Shown piece after piece: positions 1 to 10,578 of a stretch of 64,000 nt of DNA; positions within the stretch are counted from its first letter, which is position 1; the number at the start of each line of letters is the position of its first letter. The position numbers and the translations under genes are program-made. Under the pieces are notes generated by a model that did not search any database, was not told the origin of the DNA, and worked only from the letters and a program-made list of their open reading frames with translations. Source of the DNA: Medicago truncatula (Eukaryota > Streptophyta > Magnoliopsida > Fabales > Fabaceae); the NCBI RefSeq assembly GCF_003473485.1, contig NC_053042.1, forward strand, positions 10,498,501 to 10,562,500. The letters are read 5' to 3'.

Positions 1-317
1 AGAAGTAAAATAGTTTTTTCTTACTTTGTAAAGGACTTAAAGATATATATATGTAAACATGAATGCACATATGTTGGTACAGTACAACAATTATATCAAA
101 AATTTGTGTACCGAAACATCTATTTTATCATTTCTTTCACCAATTTATTTTCTCTTTTAGTGAAGAAATTGATTCAAATGTCCATTTCTTTCATCAATTT
201 ATTTCATGTTTATGTTAAAAAATTGATTGCAAAGTTCTGCATTAGTAGACTTCCAAACTATGCAGAATTTGGATTGGTCATTTGATGTATATGTATTAAA
301 CCCCTAATAACTTTATA
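1..317. other. AT-rich 3' flank of receptor kinase pseudogene
   Basis: No coding or structural signal was seen apart from two similar lines around 130-200 with repeated 'ttctttcaccaatttattt'-like text, a small local duplication. Confidence 0.5.
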
Positions 318-2572
318 TTATCTTCCCATTATCATATTTTGTAAAAATAACTTCACTATAACATCTTTTGTGAGCACTCGATGAGTAGCGAATTCTTCGG
401 AACATGCAACTCCTATTTCAGCAAACATCACTAGACACTCCTTAATGTTTTTTTCCGTCATTAGTGTCTGATCTTTAGGAAATGGCATAAGCAAATGTGA
501 ATCCACTATCTCAAGAATTTCTACAGGAATTTTCATCTTACAGAATTTGTGAAGGCTAAGATTCTGGCTAAACATGTTATCTGTTGGTCTCTTTCCAGTG
601 AGCATCTCTAACAAGAGAATCCCAAAGCTGTAAACATCTCCCTGGGGAGATACTGGAACACCTGCTCCATATTCTATTCAAATAACAACAATTCATTAGC
701 AAAATAATTAAGGGTTGGAGTATATATCAAATACTGACGCATACTGTTTATAAGCAAATCATTATTATTAGAATGAGAAAATTACTAAAATTTTGTTAAA
801 GATAGGCAAGACATTCTAAAGTCTAAACGACAGTAACAAATAAGTGATAGAAAGAACTTTACCAGGAGGAACATATCCTATACTTCCCTTGATTGTGGAA
901 GAATTAACTTGATCTTTACTTGAATGGTCTCTGGTTCCAAGAATGAGCCTAGCTAAGCCAAAGTCTCCCAAGTGAGCTACAATGTCATCGTCCAGAAGAA
1001 CGTTGCTCGGCTTAATATCACAGTGAACTATGGCTTGCTCTGTACCATTGTGAAGATAATTAAGTGCATGAGCTACATCAAGAGCAATGTCAACCCTTTG
1101 TCTGAGGCTGAGATTATGAATTCCAGACCCTTCTTTATCGTGCAGAAGCTTTTCTAGACTCCCCTTAGGCATGAACTCAAAAACAATAGCCTTGAACTCT
1201 TCACCCTTATAATCAACGCTTGAACAACAAGTTAGGATCTTGACAAGGTTTCGGTGTTTCATCTTTCCTAGAGCTTCGCGTTCTGCTTTGAAACTCTTTG
1301 CTCCTCCACATGTTTTAAGATTCAATACCTTTACAACAATGGGTTTTTCAAAGTTAAGAAGAGATCCTTTGTAAACAGAACCAAAACTTCCTGTTCCAAC
1401 CAAATTGGATGAAGAAAACCCATTGGTTGCTTCATGTAGCTCTCTATAAGTAATCATCAAATTCCCTTTTTGCGAAGATGGTGAAGAAGGTAACATTTTG
1501 GTCTTTCTTGAAAGAAAATAGAAAATTATAAAAACTATGAAAGAGATCAAAACCACGCCAATTACACTGATAAGGATAAGTTTCTTTTTGAGTGATCTTT
1601 TGTGTTTCTTGGCAAGTACCTTAGAACATGGAGGAAATTTCAATTGAGGTATTCCTCCACAAAGGTTTTTGTTTCCGGTTAATGAAATTGCCGAAACATT
1701 GCTAAAGACACGTTCTATGGAACATCACCATAGAGATTGTTAAAAGACAGATTCAAAGTATTTAAAAGTGTGAGATTTTCTAGTTCATAGGGTATTGTAC
1801 TTGAGAGACTGTTATTAGACATGTCTAATATTTCTAGAGATCTTAAAGAACCCAAGAATGAAGGTATAACTCCATGGAAAAAGTTGTTCTTCAACACAAT
1901 AAATTCAAACTTGACAACTTACCCAAAGAATCAGGTATGCTTCCTTCCAAGTGATTTTGTGTAAGTGATAGCCATTGAAGTGATGAAGCATTACCTAGGG
2001 AAGATGGGATAGTACCAACTAGATTATTGGCACTGAGTTTCAATTCAATAAGTTGCATCATTGACCCAAACCTTGTTGGAATTCTTCCAATGAGTTGATT
2101 GAAGCCCAGATTAATTACTTTGATATTTATGCAATTACTGAGCTCCATAGGAATCTCTCCTTGAAGTTTGTTGTTGTTGGTTAAGTGAAGAACTTGCAGC
2201 CGCTTCAAACGACCAACTTGTTTTGGAATTTCACCATGCAAGTCAACGTTTGAAAGGTAGAGTTTTCTAAGAAATGTTAGATTTCTCAATGATGGTCCGA
2301 GTACCACCCAATGTTTGATTCTCGAAATGCAAAGAAATGACTCTCATGTGACGACTACCACATGTAATCCCCTGCCACTCACAGAAATATAGAGACTCAT
2401 TCCATGATGGCAAAGAATCTGGTACACCATTTGTAAGCGTTTCTTTCAAAGCAAGCTTATCAGTCCGTGAACTCAAAGCTAGAGCAACAGTAGTTGCTGA
2501 TGATGACAGGAAATAATACACCAAAATTTGGCTAGCAAAGCAAAGAAAAAATATCGACATATAAGTCCTCAT
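318..2572 (-). pseudogene. Broken LRR receptor-like kinase, class XII (EFR/Xa21-like)
   Basis: Reading from 2572 downward, one sees a signal peptide, an LRRNT cap (WNES..FCEW.GITC), a few leucine-rich repeats, a transmembrane helix (about 1580-1500) and a Ser/Thr kinase. The kinase has the glycine loop GTGSFGSVYKG, a lysine in VVKVLN, and HCDIKPSN, where Cys before Asp marks the non-RD class of pattern-recognition receptors. A conserved phase-1 intron (862 to 674) splits PP|EYGAG. The gene is broken: a 2-bp loss near 2300 shifts the frame after ENQTLGGT, a large deletion near 1905 joins an early repeat to the last ones (roughly seven repeats remain where the family has about twenty), and a 1-bp loss near 1715 creates a stop after LYGDVP. 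The C terminus also departs from the family after DVIVKL. Membrane immune sensing is the family role; this copy is unlikely to work as a receptor. Confidence 0.88.
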
Positions 2573-3223
2573 TTTTCTAAAGAGAAGTGTGCAATAGATA
2601 GGTGCTTTATGGATCTAGATTGTCTTCTCTTACAAAAGCACGCTGTTTTAAATCCCAACCATTAATTTTAAATTAGACGGTTCATATTAGACACTAAACA
2701 TCATTTAGAAACAATCTTGAATGTCGGTTTTAAATTGGGTGATTTGACGTGGTTCAAGGTCTTGTATGTATAATTACTGCTCCATGATCTTCTTTAGATT
2801 TATTTACAAAATTCAACTAAAACATTTTAAAACTTGTCAAATTGCCTCTAAAATGACTCCTTATCAATGCTAAAAATACTATACAATGGACCGTCATCAG
2901 CCGAGAATCTTGTACACCATTTTTAAGCTTTTCCTTCAAAGCAAGCAAAGGAGATAAAAATGTAATTAACACTTAATCATATCATATCATATAGTTGACT
3001 CCAAGTCTCCAATAAGATAAGTGGAAGTCGTAAAATTTGACTCCAAGTCTCCAATGACACTAGTGAAGTCGTTGAGGCTCATTCCATGAGTAGGGAGAGT
3101 TCAACATCATTGACTACGGAAGATGCAGACAGAGTTGACTCCTTTTTGAAATAACAGGCAAAAACTTGATGGTAAAAGGGAAATAATAAACGTCTTAATT
3201 ACAACTTCTAAAGGAACTATAAT
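2573..3223. repeat. Upstream spacer with scattered copies of the kinase first exon
   Basis: No gene. The stretch 2895-2945 closely matches 2403-2455 inside the pseudogene's first exon (shared text includes 'gtacaccattt' and 'ttcaaagcaagc'), and 3080-3094 matches the 'ctcattccatga' text at 2396. A 17-bp unit 'gactccaagtctccaat' occurs twice, near 2998 and 3040. These look like small local duplications of the receptor gene. Confidence 0.6.
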
Positions 3224-3240
3224 AAAAATAAAACACATTT

Positions 3241-3416
3241 AACCAAGTTGTTTGGGCTACAGTGGCAAGGAGCTCCTTCCAATGACGTATTCGGGGAATA
3301 CCGGGTTCGATTTCTAGGAGGAACAACACTTGGCCAGTGCGCATGCCTCTACGCATGAGCCGGATTAGTCGTCCACCTTTGGTAAGTCGGAAACCGGTGC
3401 GAAAGCAAAAAAAATA
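3241..3416 (+). mobile_element. tRNA-derived SINE (Au-like) with 17-bp target duplication
   Basis: The body carries an A-box-like 'gggctacagtggcaagg' and a B box 'gggttcgatttc', then a conserved tail region with 'ggccagtgcgcatgcctc' and 'gaaaccggtgcgaaag', ending in an A-rich tract. It is flanked by the direct repeat AAAAATAAAACACATTT at 3224-3240 and 3417-3433, which I read as the target site duplication. The text resembles the Au SINE family known from many angiosperms including legumes; that family name rests on memory of its consensus. The near-identical flanks suggest a fairly recent insertion. Confidence 0.75.
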
Positions 3417-3482
3417 AAAAATAAAACACATTTTCCTTACCAAAAAAAACACACATTTTTTGAAATGGAATATAAATAAATA

Positions 3483-3656
3483 TGAGTTTAATGATGGTAA
3501 TTGACAATCTAAAATAATTTTTCACGCGCAATCAATCAAATTATCTAGATTTGACACGTAAATTAAAATTATTAATTGACGTGGCAATTCTAAATGTTTT
3601 GATTGATTGCACGTGCAAATGTGTTTTAAACGGTTAATTCATCATCATTATACTCA
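3483..3656. mobile_element. Small foldback element (MITE-like)
   Basis: The whole 174 bp is an imperfect palindrome centred near 3565. The ends TGAGTTTAATGATG and TTGAGTATAATGATG face each other, and an inner arm 'gcaatcaatcaaa' faces 'tttgattgattgc'. Short ATAAAT repeats lie on both sides. The superfamily is not clear. Confidence 0.6.
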
Positions 3657-3708
3657 ATAAATTTTTCTCCTTCGAAATGAAATATAAGTAAAAGTGATAG
3701 TATTCCTT

Positions 3709-3733
3709 AAAAAAAAAAAAAAAAAAAAAAAAA
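3709..3733. repeat. Poly(A) tract
   Basis: About 25 consecutive A residues, possibly the tail of an unrecognised retroposed fragment. Confidence 0.8.
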
Positions 3734-3769
3734 GCAAATGTGATAGTTGAAAACTTATGTGAATTAGAT

Positions 3770-3788
3770 TTTTTTTTTTTTTTTGACA
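3770..3788 (-). mobile_element. Tail-only retroposon insertion with 20-bp target duplication
   Basis: A 15-T run plus GACA is flanked by perfect 20-bp repeats, AAAACTTATGTGAATTAGAT at 3750-3769 and 3789-3808. On the minus strand this reads TGTC followed by poly(A), the shape expected of an almost completely 5'-truncated LINE or SINE insertion. Confidence 0.6.
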
Positions 3789-3809
3789 AAAACTTATGTG
3801 AATTAGATG

Positions 3810-4289
3810 ATGATGAACAAAAAATTTAATTATAATTTTATGCTGGAATTATATGATGGTGAACAAAACACTTCGTATCAATTATAATTTGAATTTTGAA
3901 TTTTAACATAATTTAATTATATAATCCGAAAACCTATAAAAAGATGTTTGAACTATATAATTTAAAAGAGTATTTTAGAAATATAGAAGAGCGCCTAAGA
4001 AGTGCAGAGGGTGAAAAATGAAATTGCCTACATTTTTCCTATCCAAACGTGTGAGCATATTTGCCGACACATTGCAACCAGAAAAAATGCCAGACAAAAA
4101 TAGATTCCAAAAATGAGAGCATCCAAAATCCATATTCACACAGACAAATAATTTTCATACATTGTATGGAAAATTTATATGTTTAATCAAGAGTTCTTGA
4201 GATTAAATCTAGCTATAGAAATGTAATAGTGTTTTACAGGACATGCCTCAAACTTAAAAAACTTAACAGTTACTTATAGATCGATGAAG
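3810..4289. other. AT-rich spacer
   Basis: No gene, RNA or clear repeat was seen. The right edge merges into the 3' end of the LINE that begins near 4290. Confidence 0.5.
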
Positions 4290-7025
4290 TCTTTAAGCAA
4301 GGAGAGTGGACAAGCATCAAGAGGCAACATCGACATCCCAACTAGGTTGGCACCCCGAGAAACCTCCATCTTATGCCCTCAAACTCTAAAATTTTATTAA
4401 AAAAGGGGGAAAATAAGTACAAAGGAGGGGGACTAGGCCAAAACCCTTCAAAGAGAAAACAGAAAGCATGAAGAAAAAAAAAAGCAACAAAAAAAACACC
4501 ATAAAACAGATTATGTAATCTGTAGTTGAGTAAACCACATTTATCCCTAAAGAAATCAGCATTCAACTCATTAGGGAGAGAAGACAGCTAATCCGATCTT
4601 TGCACTGAATGACCCATGCTAGCTAGTTTATCCGCACAACAGTTACCTTCTCGGTATATATGACATGCAATAACCTCTCACATTCCAATAGAGGAAATTC
4701 ATTGAGCAGTTTGCTGTTTATCACCCCGAGCACAGGTTTTAGGAGGTTGTTTTGCCAAGACTTGTTGCAATTTAATTTTCTGTTTCTACTTCCTTGTAAG
4801 GACCGGTGTGAAGTCTTCAGCAATTGACCTTGCATCAAATTCACGAACTCTGTCCCATAGGTCTAGGCCGTGTTGAATGTTCTTGCTGGGGGTGAACATG
4901 TTGTTGTTGTAAAACGACAACCTCTTGAGCTTTTGGTATTGACATGCTAGCGCTAGCTTCAAGAGACCTCTCTACAACAACCGATGATGCCAAAGAAGGG
5001 CATGACCCATAATGAACTTCAACTTGCTCAACATTAGTATATGTTTGAACCTGATCTGATTCTGCAGACACCTCATGCATCTCAATGTGCTCAATAGGGG
5101 ATGAATGTGGTACACGCTCGTAGGAACCCTTAGGACTCTCCACCAGCTCCCGTGGGTGCGAACGATTGTGTTCCACATCATCAGAAAGCGTAACAGAGAC
5201 ATCATCCACCACGGGGTTCTCCAATACCTCCCGCGATGTCAGATGCAATTGTTCCACTCTCTCAGAATGCACGTCAACGTGCGCAACAGGGGAAACAAAT
5301 TCTAACACTGGCATAGTACGTGGCAACTCCTCAGGAGAAATTCTATGAAACACATTGTGTAATGGGAAGCTAAAAGAGTTTGACGACAAAGGCGGTACAG
5401 ACACAGGGACGTCAGTCTGAGAAGTAGCCACTGTTGTAGTAGCCAAATAAACCGACTCCAATTCTAAGGTAGAAGCCGAAATGTCCAGAGGAATCGAAGC
5501 CAAAGTTGTAGTAGCAGTAACTGGAATTCTTTGAGTGGTTGTAACTGTTGAAGCAACCGGGACCGGAACCCACGTCCAAGTGCTACCAATGGCCGAAGTG
5601 GAAGCACCCGCATCATTGTTCTGCCGAGGTGTTTTAGTGGGTGATGCCTCGACAATAATAATTTGTTTCCCTCAATCTGTCTTGTTCTTTGGTGGTTGTG
5701 GATGTAACCATCTACAAGTGGAGACATTGTGCTCAATGGAGAAACAGTGGTGACAAAACAACGGTCTCCTCTCATAATGAACCTCCACTTTGAAAGTGAA
5801 TCCCTCTCACTCAACAAGATTTTCATCATAAGCTCTCTTAGAAAGATCAATGTCGACTAAAATTCTTGCATAGTGACCAAAGGTACGGTTTCGTGTCGGT
5901 CCATCTATGTCGATCGGAGTACCAACCGCACTTGCAATTTCCTTCAAGGTTCTCTCCTGCAAATACTTCTGCGGTAACTCCACCAAGCGAATCCATAAAG
6001 ATACATGAGTATGTTTTTGAGCCAGATATTTGAAATCTTTGGTCCATTGTGATAACCTTAACATGCTGCCCATATCTTCCTTAGATCATCGGTCGAGTCA
6101 AAATGAAAGTCATAGTAACATTTGTCGAGAGGCACCATTTTCCAACCAGCCGATGTTTTCCAAAGTTTTTCGATTTTATTGCTTAAGTCACGTGCGGAGT
6201 ATGGTTTATCTCCCTAGTTAAGAGTCAAACGAGCCCTTAACGCATTCTTGCATTCATCTACACCCCTATGGTACTCTTCCTGACAGATTTTGATACTCCA
6301 AGCATCTCCATTAAGGCATGGAGTAGGTAGAGGTTTGTCGTCAATCACTTTTAGACCCGCAAGGGCTGCTGCAAATGATTTAGTTGTCACTGAAATTGGT
6401 GGCACCGTTGCTGTAGAAACTGATTGCACAGCAGCTGATGCGGAAGCTGCGGTGTCGGACACACACGGCCATGGGCACGTGAATGCCATATGGGGCCTGA
6501 GTGCAATTCACCAGACCAATTCTAGGTATGAGACAGGCGTGAATCAGCCTTTGTAATGCTCAATGGCATTAGCGCGGCTGTGCCACCTCATATTGAAGAA
6601 TCTGGTTCAGTGAATTAGAACAATTGCTATGCCGGAAACAGGAGGAAGGGTGAACAATTGAGCAGCAAGGGAAACACGATGCAGGTATGAAACAGTAGAA
6701 TAAAGCAGCTGAGCAAAAAGGAAGGAAACAGGGGAAATAATTGCGCAGCAGAGGGAACACGATCAAATTGCTATAGCCATAAAATTATCAAGGGAATCTA
6801 TGATTCGTTTGAAGCCAATAATTAGGAGAAAAGTGGAATAGCAGCAAAACCTGATCGGTGATGGCATATGGAAGCGATCAAGATTCTCACACAAATAATT
6901 GTATTGTGAAGAAAAAACCACAACCGAATGGAACCAATGAACAATTAGTGGCTTTGAACATAGCAGGTGATCAAAATGGATACGGCGCACGGCTAGGTTT
7001 TGAAAACCGTAACCTTCTCATAAAG
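4290..7025 (-). mobile_element. Internally deleted L1-type LINE (copy A)
   Basis: Read on the minus strand from about 7025: a 5' UTR, then ORF1 with a DUF4283-type RNA-binding region (6490 to 5800; WTKDFKYLAQK, WIRLVELP, ERTLKEIASAVGTPI), a low-complexity middle (5503-4841) and a basic C terminus (LTRKQKQKIKLQQ, near 4790). ORF2 starts as MNFLYWNVRG near 4695, but after about ten codons the sequence jumps to the C-terminal RNase H-like end (YREGNCCADKLASMG, near 4650) and the NADFFRDKCGLLN terminus at 4570. Endonuclease and reverse transcriptase are gone. ORF1 has several in-frame stops. The 3' UTR (4380-4290) matches that of the LINE at 11268-13812. No target duplication was found, so the ends are approximate. 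Confidence 0.75.
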
Positions 7026-7029
7026 AATA

Positions 7030-7301
7030 CTCCTCCGTCCCAAATTATATGTCGCAGGAGAAAAAAATTGTCCCAATGTCGCTTTACAATAGCAATGCAA
7101 CATTAATGTTACTTTTCCTATTATAACATTAACTATTTATTACTCCATCTTCTTTCAATTACTTCATTTATATTTCCCATATTATTTATTAAGGACAATT
7201 TTGTAAAACAACTCATAATATCTCATTTCCACACAATATTAATTGCATTTCTTAATATGTATGAAATGCCTAAAACGTCATACAATTTGGGACGGAGGGA
7301 G
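7030..7301. mobile_element. Stowaway-type MITE
   Basis: The ends are CTCCTCCGTCCCAAATTATA and, inverted, CTCCCTCCGTCCCAAATTGT, the hallmark Stowaway (Tc1/mariner) terminal repeats, flanked by TA on both sides (7028-7029, 7302-7303). The 272-bp body is AT-rich and non-coding. It sits directly at the 5' edge of the LINE copy. Confidence 0.88.
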
Positions 7302-7303
7302 TA

Positions 7304-7729
7304 GTACGCATCAAAATGGTCATAGTGGTATTCCTCTCAATTTGTTTTCGACCAATAAAAAAGAGAGAAAAGTAAGGTTGTCATAAAAGTTGTCACACAT
7401 GGTTGTACAAATATCACTACTCTTTATTTAAGGCTATAATTGAAAGTGAAAAAGACAGCGCAAAACCATCTATTACAATATAATATAAATTTTTATCGTT
7501 TTGAATGATATCAATAACAATATATCATTTTTTTCTCTCTTGTGCTAATGCATATAAATTAAAAATGGAAAAATTACACATTTCGCCCCTTAATTTAATT
7601 TTAATTAACACTTTCATCTTTATCTTTTTTTTTTCAATTTCATCATTTATGTTATAATCAGGTAACACTTTCGTTCTATATCTTTTTCTTTTCATGATTT
7701 AGTCTTTTGTGTTATAAAATGTCAATGTT
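7304..7729. other. AT-rich spacer
   Basis: No gene was seen. The stretch 7382-7414 (aagttgtcacacatggttgtacaaatatca) recurs nearly unchanged at 16335-16365, so part of this spacer is a dispersed repeat. Confidence 0.45.
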
Positions 7730-8895
7730 GATAAAGAAAGTAGACCATTTTGGGCTTTCTTTTTCTCCTTCCAATCACACCCTTAAGCAAATTTGATCAT
7801 AAATTTTGTGCTGGCTTTTTCTCCTTCCAATTATAACCTTAAGGAAATTTGATCATAAGAATGCTATTTTGTTGGTGTCATTTAAAAAGATAAGAACTTA
7901 TATTATATTTGTTATATTTTTCTATACTATATATAAAGAAAGTATACCATTTTGGGCTGCCTTTTTCTCCTTCCAATTATACTCTTAAGTAAATTTGACA
8001 TAAGAATGCTATTTTGTTGATGTCATTAAAAAAAATAAGAATTTATATTATATTTTTATATTTTTTGAAAGATATTATATTTGTTATATTGTTGATATCA
8101 TTGAAAAAAATAAGTATAATTTATTACAATATGAAAGTACAAAATATCTATTATCTATACCTATAATTTTGATTAAAATAGAATTAATTTTAATTAAAAT
8201 TTCATAAAAATTACCGTTTGTAATTTATATGCATTAAATATTAATGCAATAACAAGAGCAGACAGACGGGCACGGTGCCCTTCTAAACTCAAAATCTTAT
8301 ATCTTTATTAAAATAAAAAGATATTTAATTGAAAATCACTTTGTGCCCGTCTATTTGTCCTTCTTATTGCGTCAATGCGTATAAATTATAAATAATAATT
8401 TTTATAAATTTTTTATAAAATTAATTTGATTTTGATTCAAATTATAGCGTATAGATAATAAATATTTTGCACTTTCACAATGTAACAAAGGATGCTTATC
8501 TTTTTCAATGATACATGGTATAACAAATATAATATCTTTCAAAAACATATAACAAATATAATTAAAAAAATTATCTTTTTGAATGACACCAACAAAATAA
8601 TATTCTTATAGTCAAATTTGTTTAACGATATAACTAGAAGGAAAAAAGTCGGTCCAAAACGGCCTTTTTTTCTATATAAATAGTATAGATATGTGTTTGT
8701 GACTTTTTTTTATAAAGATGTTTGTAACTTTTAAATAGTAACAAACTATGTTTATCTTTTACCTATTGTATATAATAAAAATTCTTATCTTTTTCAAGAA
8801 CACCAACAATATAGCATTCTTAAAAGCAAATTTGTTTAAGGATATAACTGGAATAATAAAAAAGTAAACCCAAAAAAATAATGTATTCCCTGTAT
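7730..8895. mobile_element. Nest of long inverted-repeat elements
   Basis: A large imperfect inverted repeat runs from about 7922 to 8695 with its centre near 8300. Both ends read TCTATACTAT followed by TATA-type bases, and the arms of about 350 bp can be matched through (for example 'tctattatctatac' faces 'gtatagataata'; 'agacgggcac' faces 'gtgcccgtct'). To its left, fragments of the same arm recur in direct orientation at 7732-7790 and 7808-7920 ('ctttttctccttccaatta'); to its right, 8755-8880 is a further inverted piece. No coding capacity. A class II element with long terminal inverted repeats is likely; superfamily unknown. Confidence 0.6.
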
Positions 8896-9563
8896 TGTTT
8901 ATAAATTCATATTGGTATAAAAGATATTCATGATAATCAACCATCAACCATATTTAACATTGATTCATGGTTTCTTTTTTCCTAAAAAGAAATATATTTA
9001 TTCATTCGAATCGGTCGGTTACATAAAAAACTTTGACCGGAATAATGTGACGAAATGAAAGTGAACGAAATACTCATCTTTCGGATATGCAATATTGACG
9101 ACTGAGTCATTGATTTAATATGTAATGGTCGAGGTTAATCTGTCAATCTGAATCATACAAACAAACACAGTAACGAAACGTGAAATCGAACAATACCACA
9201 CAAAGACAGAGAACAAACCAATGTTGTACTTAGATGACGAAATTACAAAAGAAAAACATGTTTTATGTGAAACCAATTGTTTCAATTAAAATATGAAAAA
9301 ACTGATGTAGATGGATGATTATGGGTCAAAAAATGACCACAAAATCATCGTTATTTCGTGAATGAAGAAGAAGGAAGAGAGAACTTAGAAGGTAGATATT
9401 CTTTCAATAAAAAATTTGGGCAGGCTGTGTTGAACATTATGAACTTTTAAGAACTAAATTATGATAAAATTCTAAATACTAAAATACTTTAAAAAAAACA
9501 AACACTTATATCAATTCTATTCAAAGTTTCTGTAAAAACATCAATTATTATCTAAAAAAGTGA
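8896..9563. other. Spacer and 3' flank of the RING gene
   Basis: No gene or defined repeat was recognised. Confidence 0.5.
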
Positions 9564-10193
9564 TCATTGAATTTGAGAACGACACACTGGACAAGAATAT
9601 AAACGATTGTGAAAGCTACATTGTTTAAGCCACCGAGCAACACAATGTTCATGAAAAAAATGCATACACTTGGTACGAATAATGTGTGGTACTTCTGATC
9701 CATCACAAAATTCCTCCAAACAAATTGAACATTGTTCTCTTGAACAAAAAGAAGTATCAACATCTTTCACTTTAAGCTTCTCCAACATCTTGGAAAGGGA
9801 CGCAATAGCATTCTCATCATCACTAATATTTGATGTTGTGTCAACAAACACATCCATCTCCAATATTCTATATCCTTCAAAGTTGACTGTGTTCATATAC
9901 CTAGCGTACTCACCCATAAGAAGTAGGGTTTCTTCCAACACTTCATGAGGAAGATCCACCGACAAGAAAGTGTTACGCAAAAAGGTATAGGATAAACTAT
10001 CTTGATCCACGGATTCAAACTCATCGTAATCACATAAGATGTTACCAGGAATAAGGAAGTCATAGTGGTTGAATGAAGTCGAGTGAAAGTGGTGAAGTTT
10101 AATGAGGAAACATTCATGTGGAGAAAAACTTTGTGGGATAGTGTTTTGGGATTCCTCAATATAGATAAAATAGGATTCAGTAGAGGACGACAT
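9564..10193 (-). CDS. RING-H2 finger protein, putative E3 ubiquitin ligase
   Basis: A single-exon gene for 209 residues starting MSSSTESYF. The C-terminal RING is complete and of H2 type: C155-x2-C158, C176-x-H178-x2-H181-x2-C184 and C201-x2-C204, with the usual Trp after the second pair (ARWLKQ). The 150 residues before it show no known domain, transmembrane segment or signal peptide, so a soluble protein is likely. Plants have many intronless genes of this RING class acting as E3 ligases that hand ubiquitin to unknown targets; the specific substrate cannot be read here. A TATA-like element lies about 90 bp upstream. The gene looks whole, with no frame break. Confidence 0.85.
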   Translation of the reverse strand: MSSSTESYFIYIEESQNTIPQSFSPHECFLIKLHHFHSTSFNHYDFLIPGNILCDYDEFESVDQDSLSYTFLRNTFLSVDLPHEVLEETLLLMGEYARYMNTVNFEGYRILEMDVFVDTTSNISDDENAIASLSKMLEKLKVKDVDTSFCSREQCSICLEEFCDGSEVPHIIRTKCMHFFHEHCVARWLKQCSFHNRLYSCPVCRSQIQ

Positions 10194-10280
10194 GGATGAT
10201 ATGAATGAGATTATGAGTGATTCTTCACTAGGGTTAAAGAATTGTGTTAAGTTAGGAGTAGGTATTTCACTATTTTGTTA

Positions 10281-10291
10281 TTTATAAAGGA
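10281..10291 (-). promoter_or_regulatory. Putative TATA box of the RING-H2 gene
   Basis: The minus strand reads CTTTATAAATA about 90 bp before the start codon at 10193, a normal spacing for a plant core promoter with a short leader. Confidence 0.45.
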
Positions 10292-10578
10292 GGAATTCAA
10301 AGAGTCATCATTAGTCAAGGAAAACTATTGTTTTTTTTGTTTGACTCATGAAAACTATTGAATTGAAAAATTAGATAACGTCAATTACAGTTAGGATTTT
10401 ATTTTGAAGCACACAAATATAGTTTTTTTTTTGTTTTATTTGACTCAGAACATAATTGTAGCTAGGATTAAAATATGCAGAGGAATGAAAACTTTTGTAA
10501 CTACATTTGACTGACTTTTGTTTTAGGACAATGCTATTTGTTTTAGAGTATTTCAAATTTATCCTTCCTATTTAACTA

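Noticed and set aside
816-1643. Separate kinase gene starting MKFPPCSKV
   Set aside because: The Met is internal to the LRR kinase; upstream LRR and signal-peptide parts align as the same gene after small losses.
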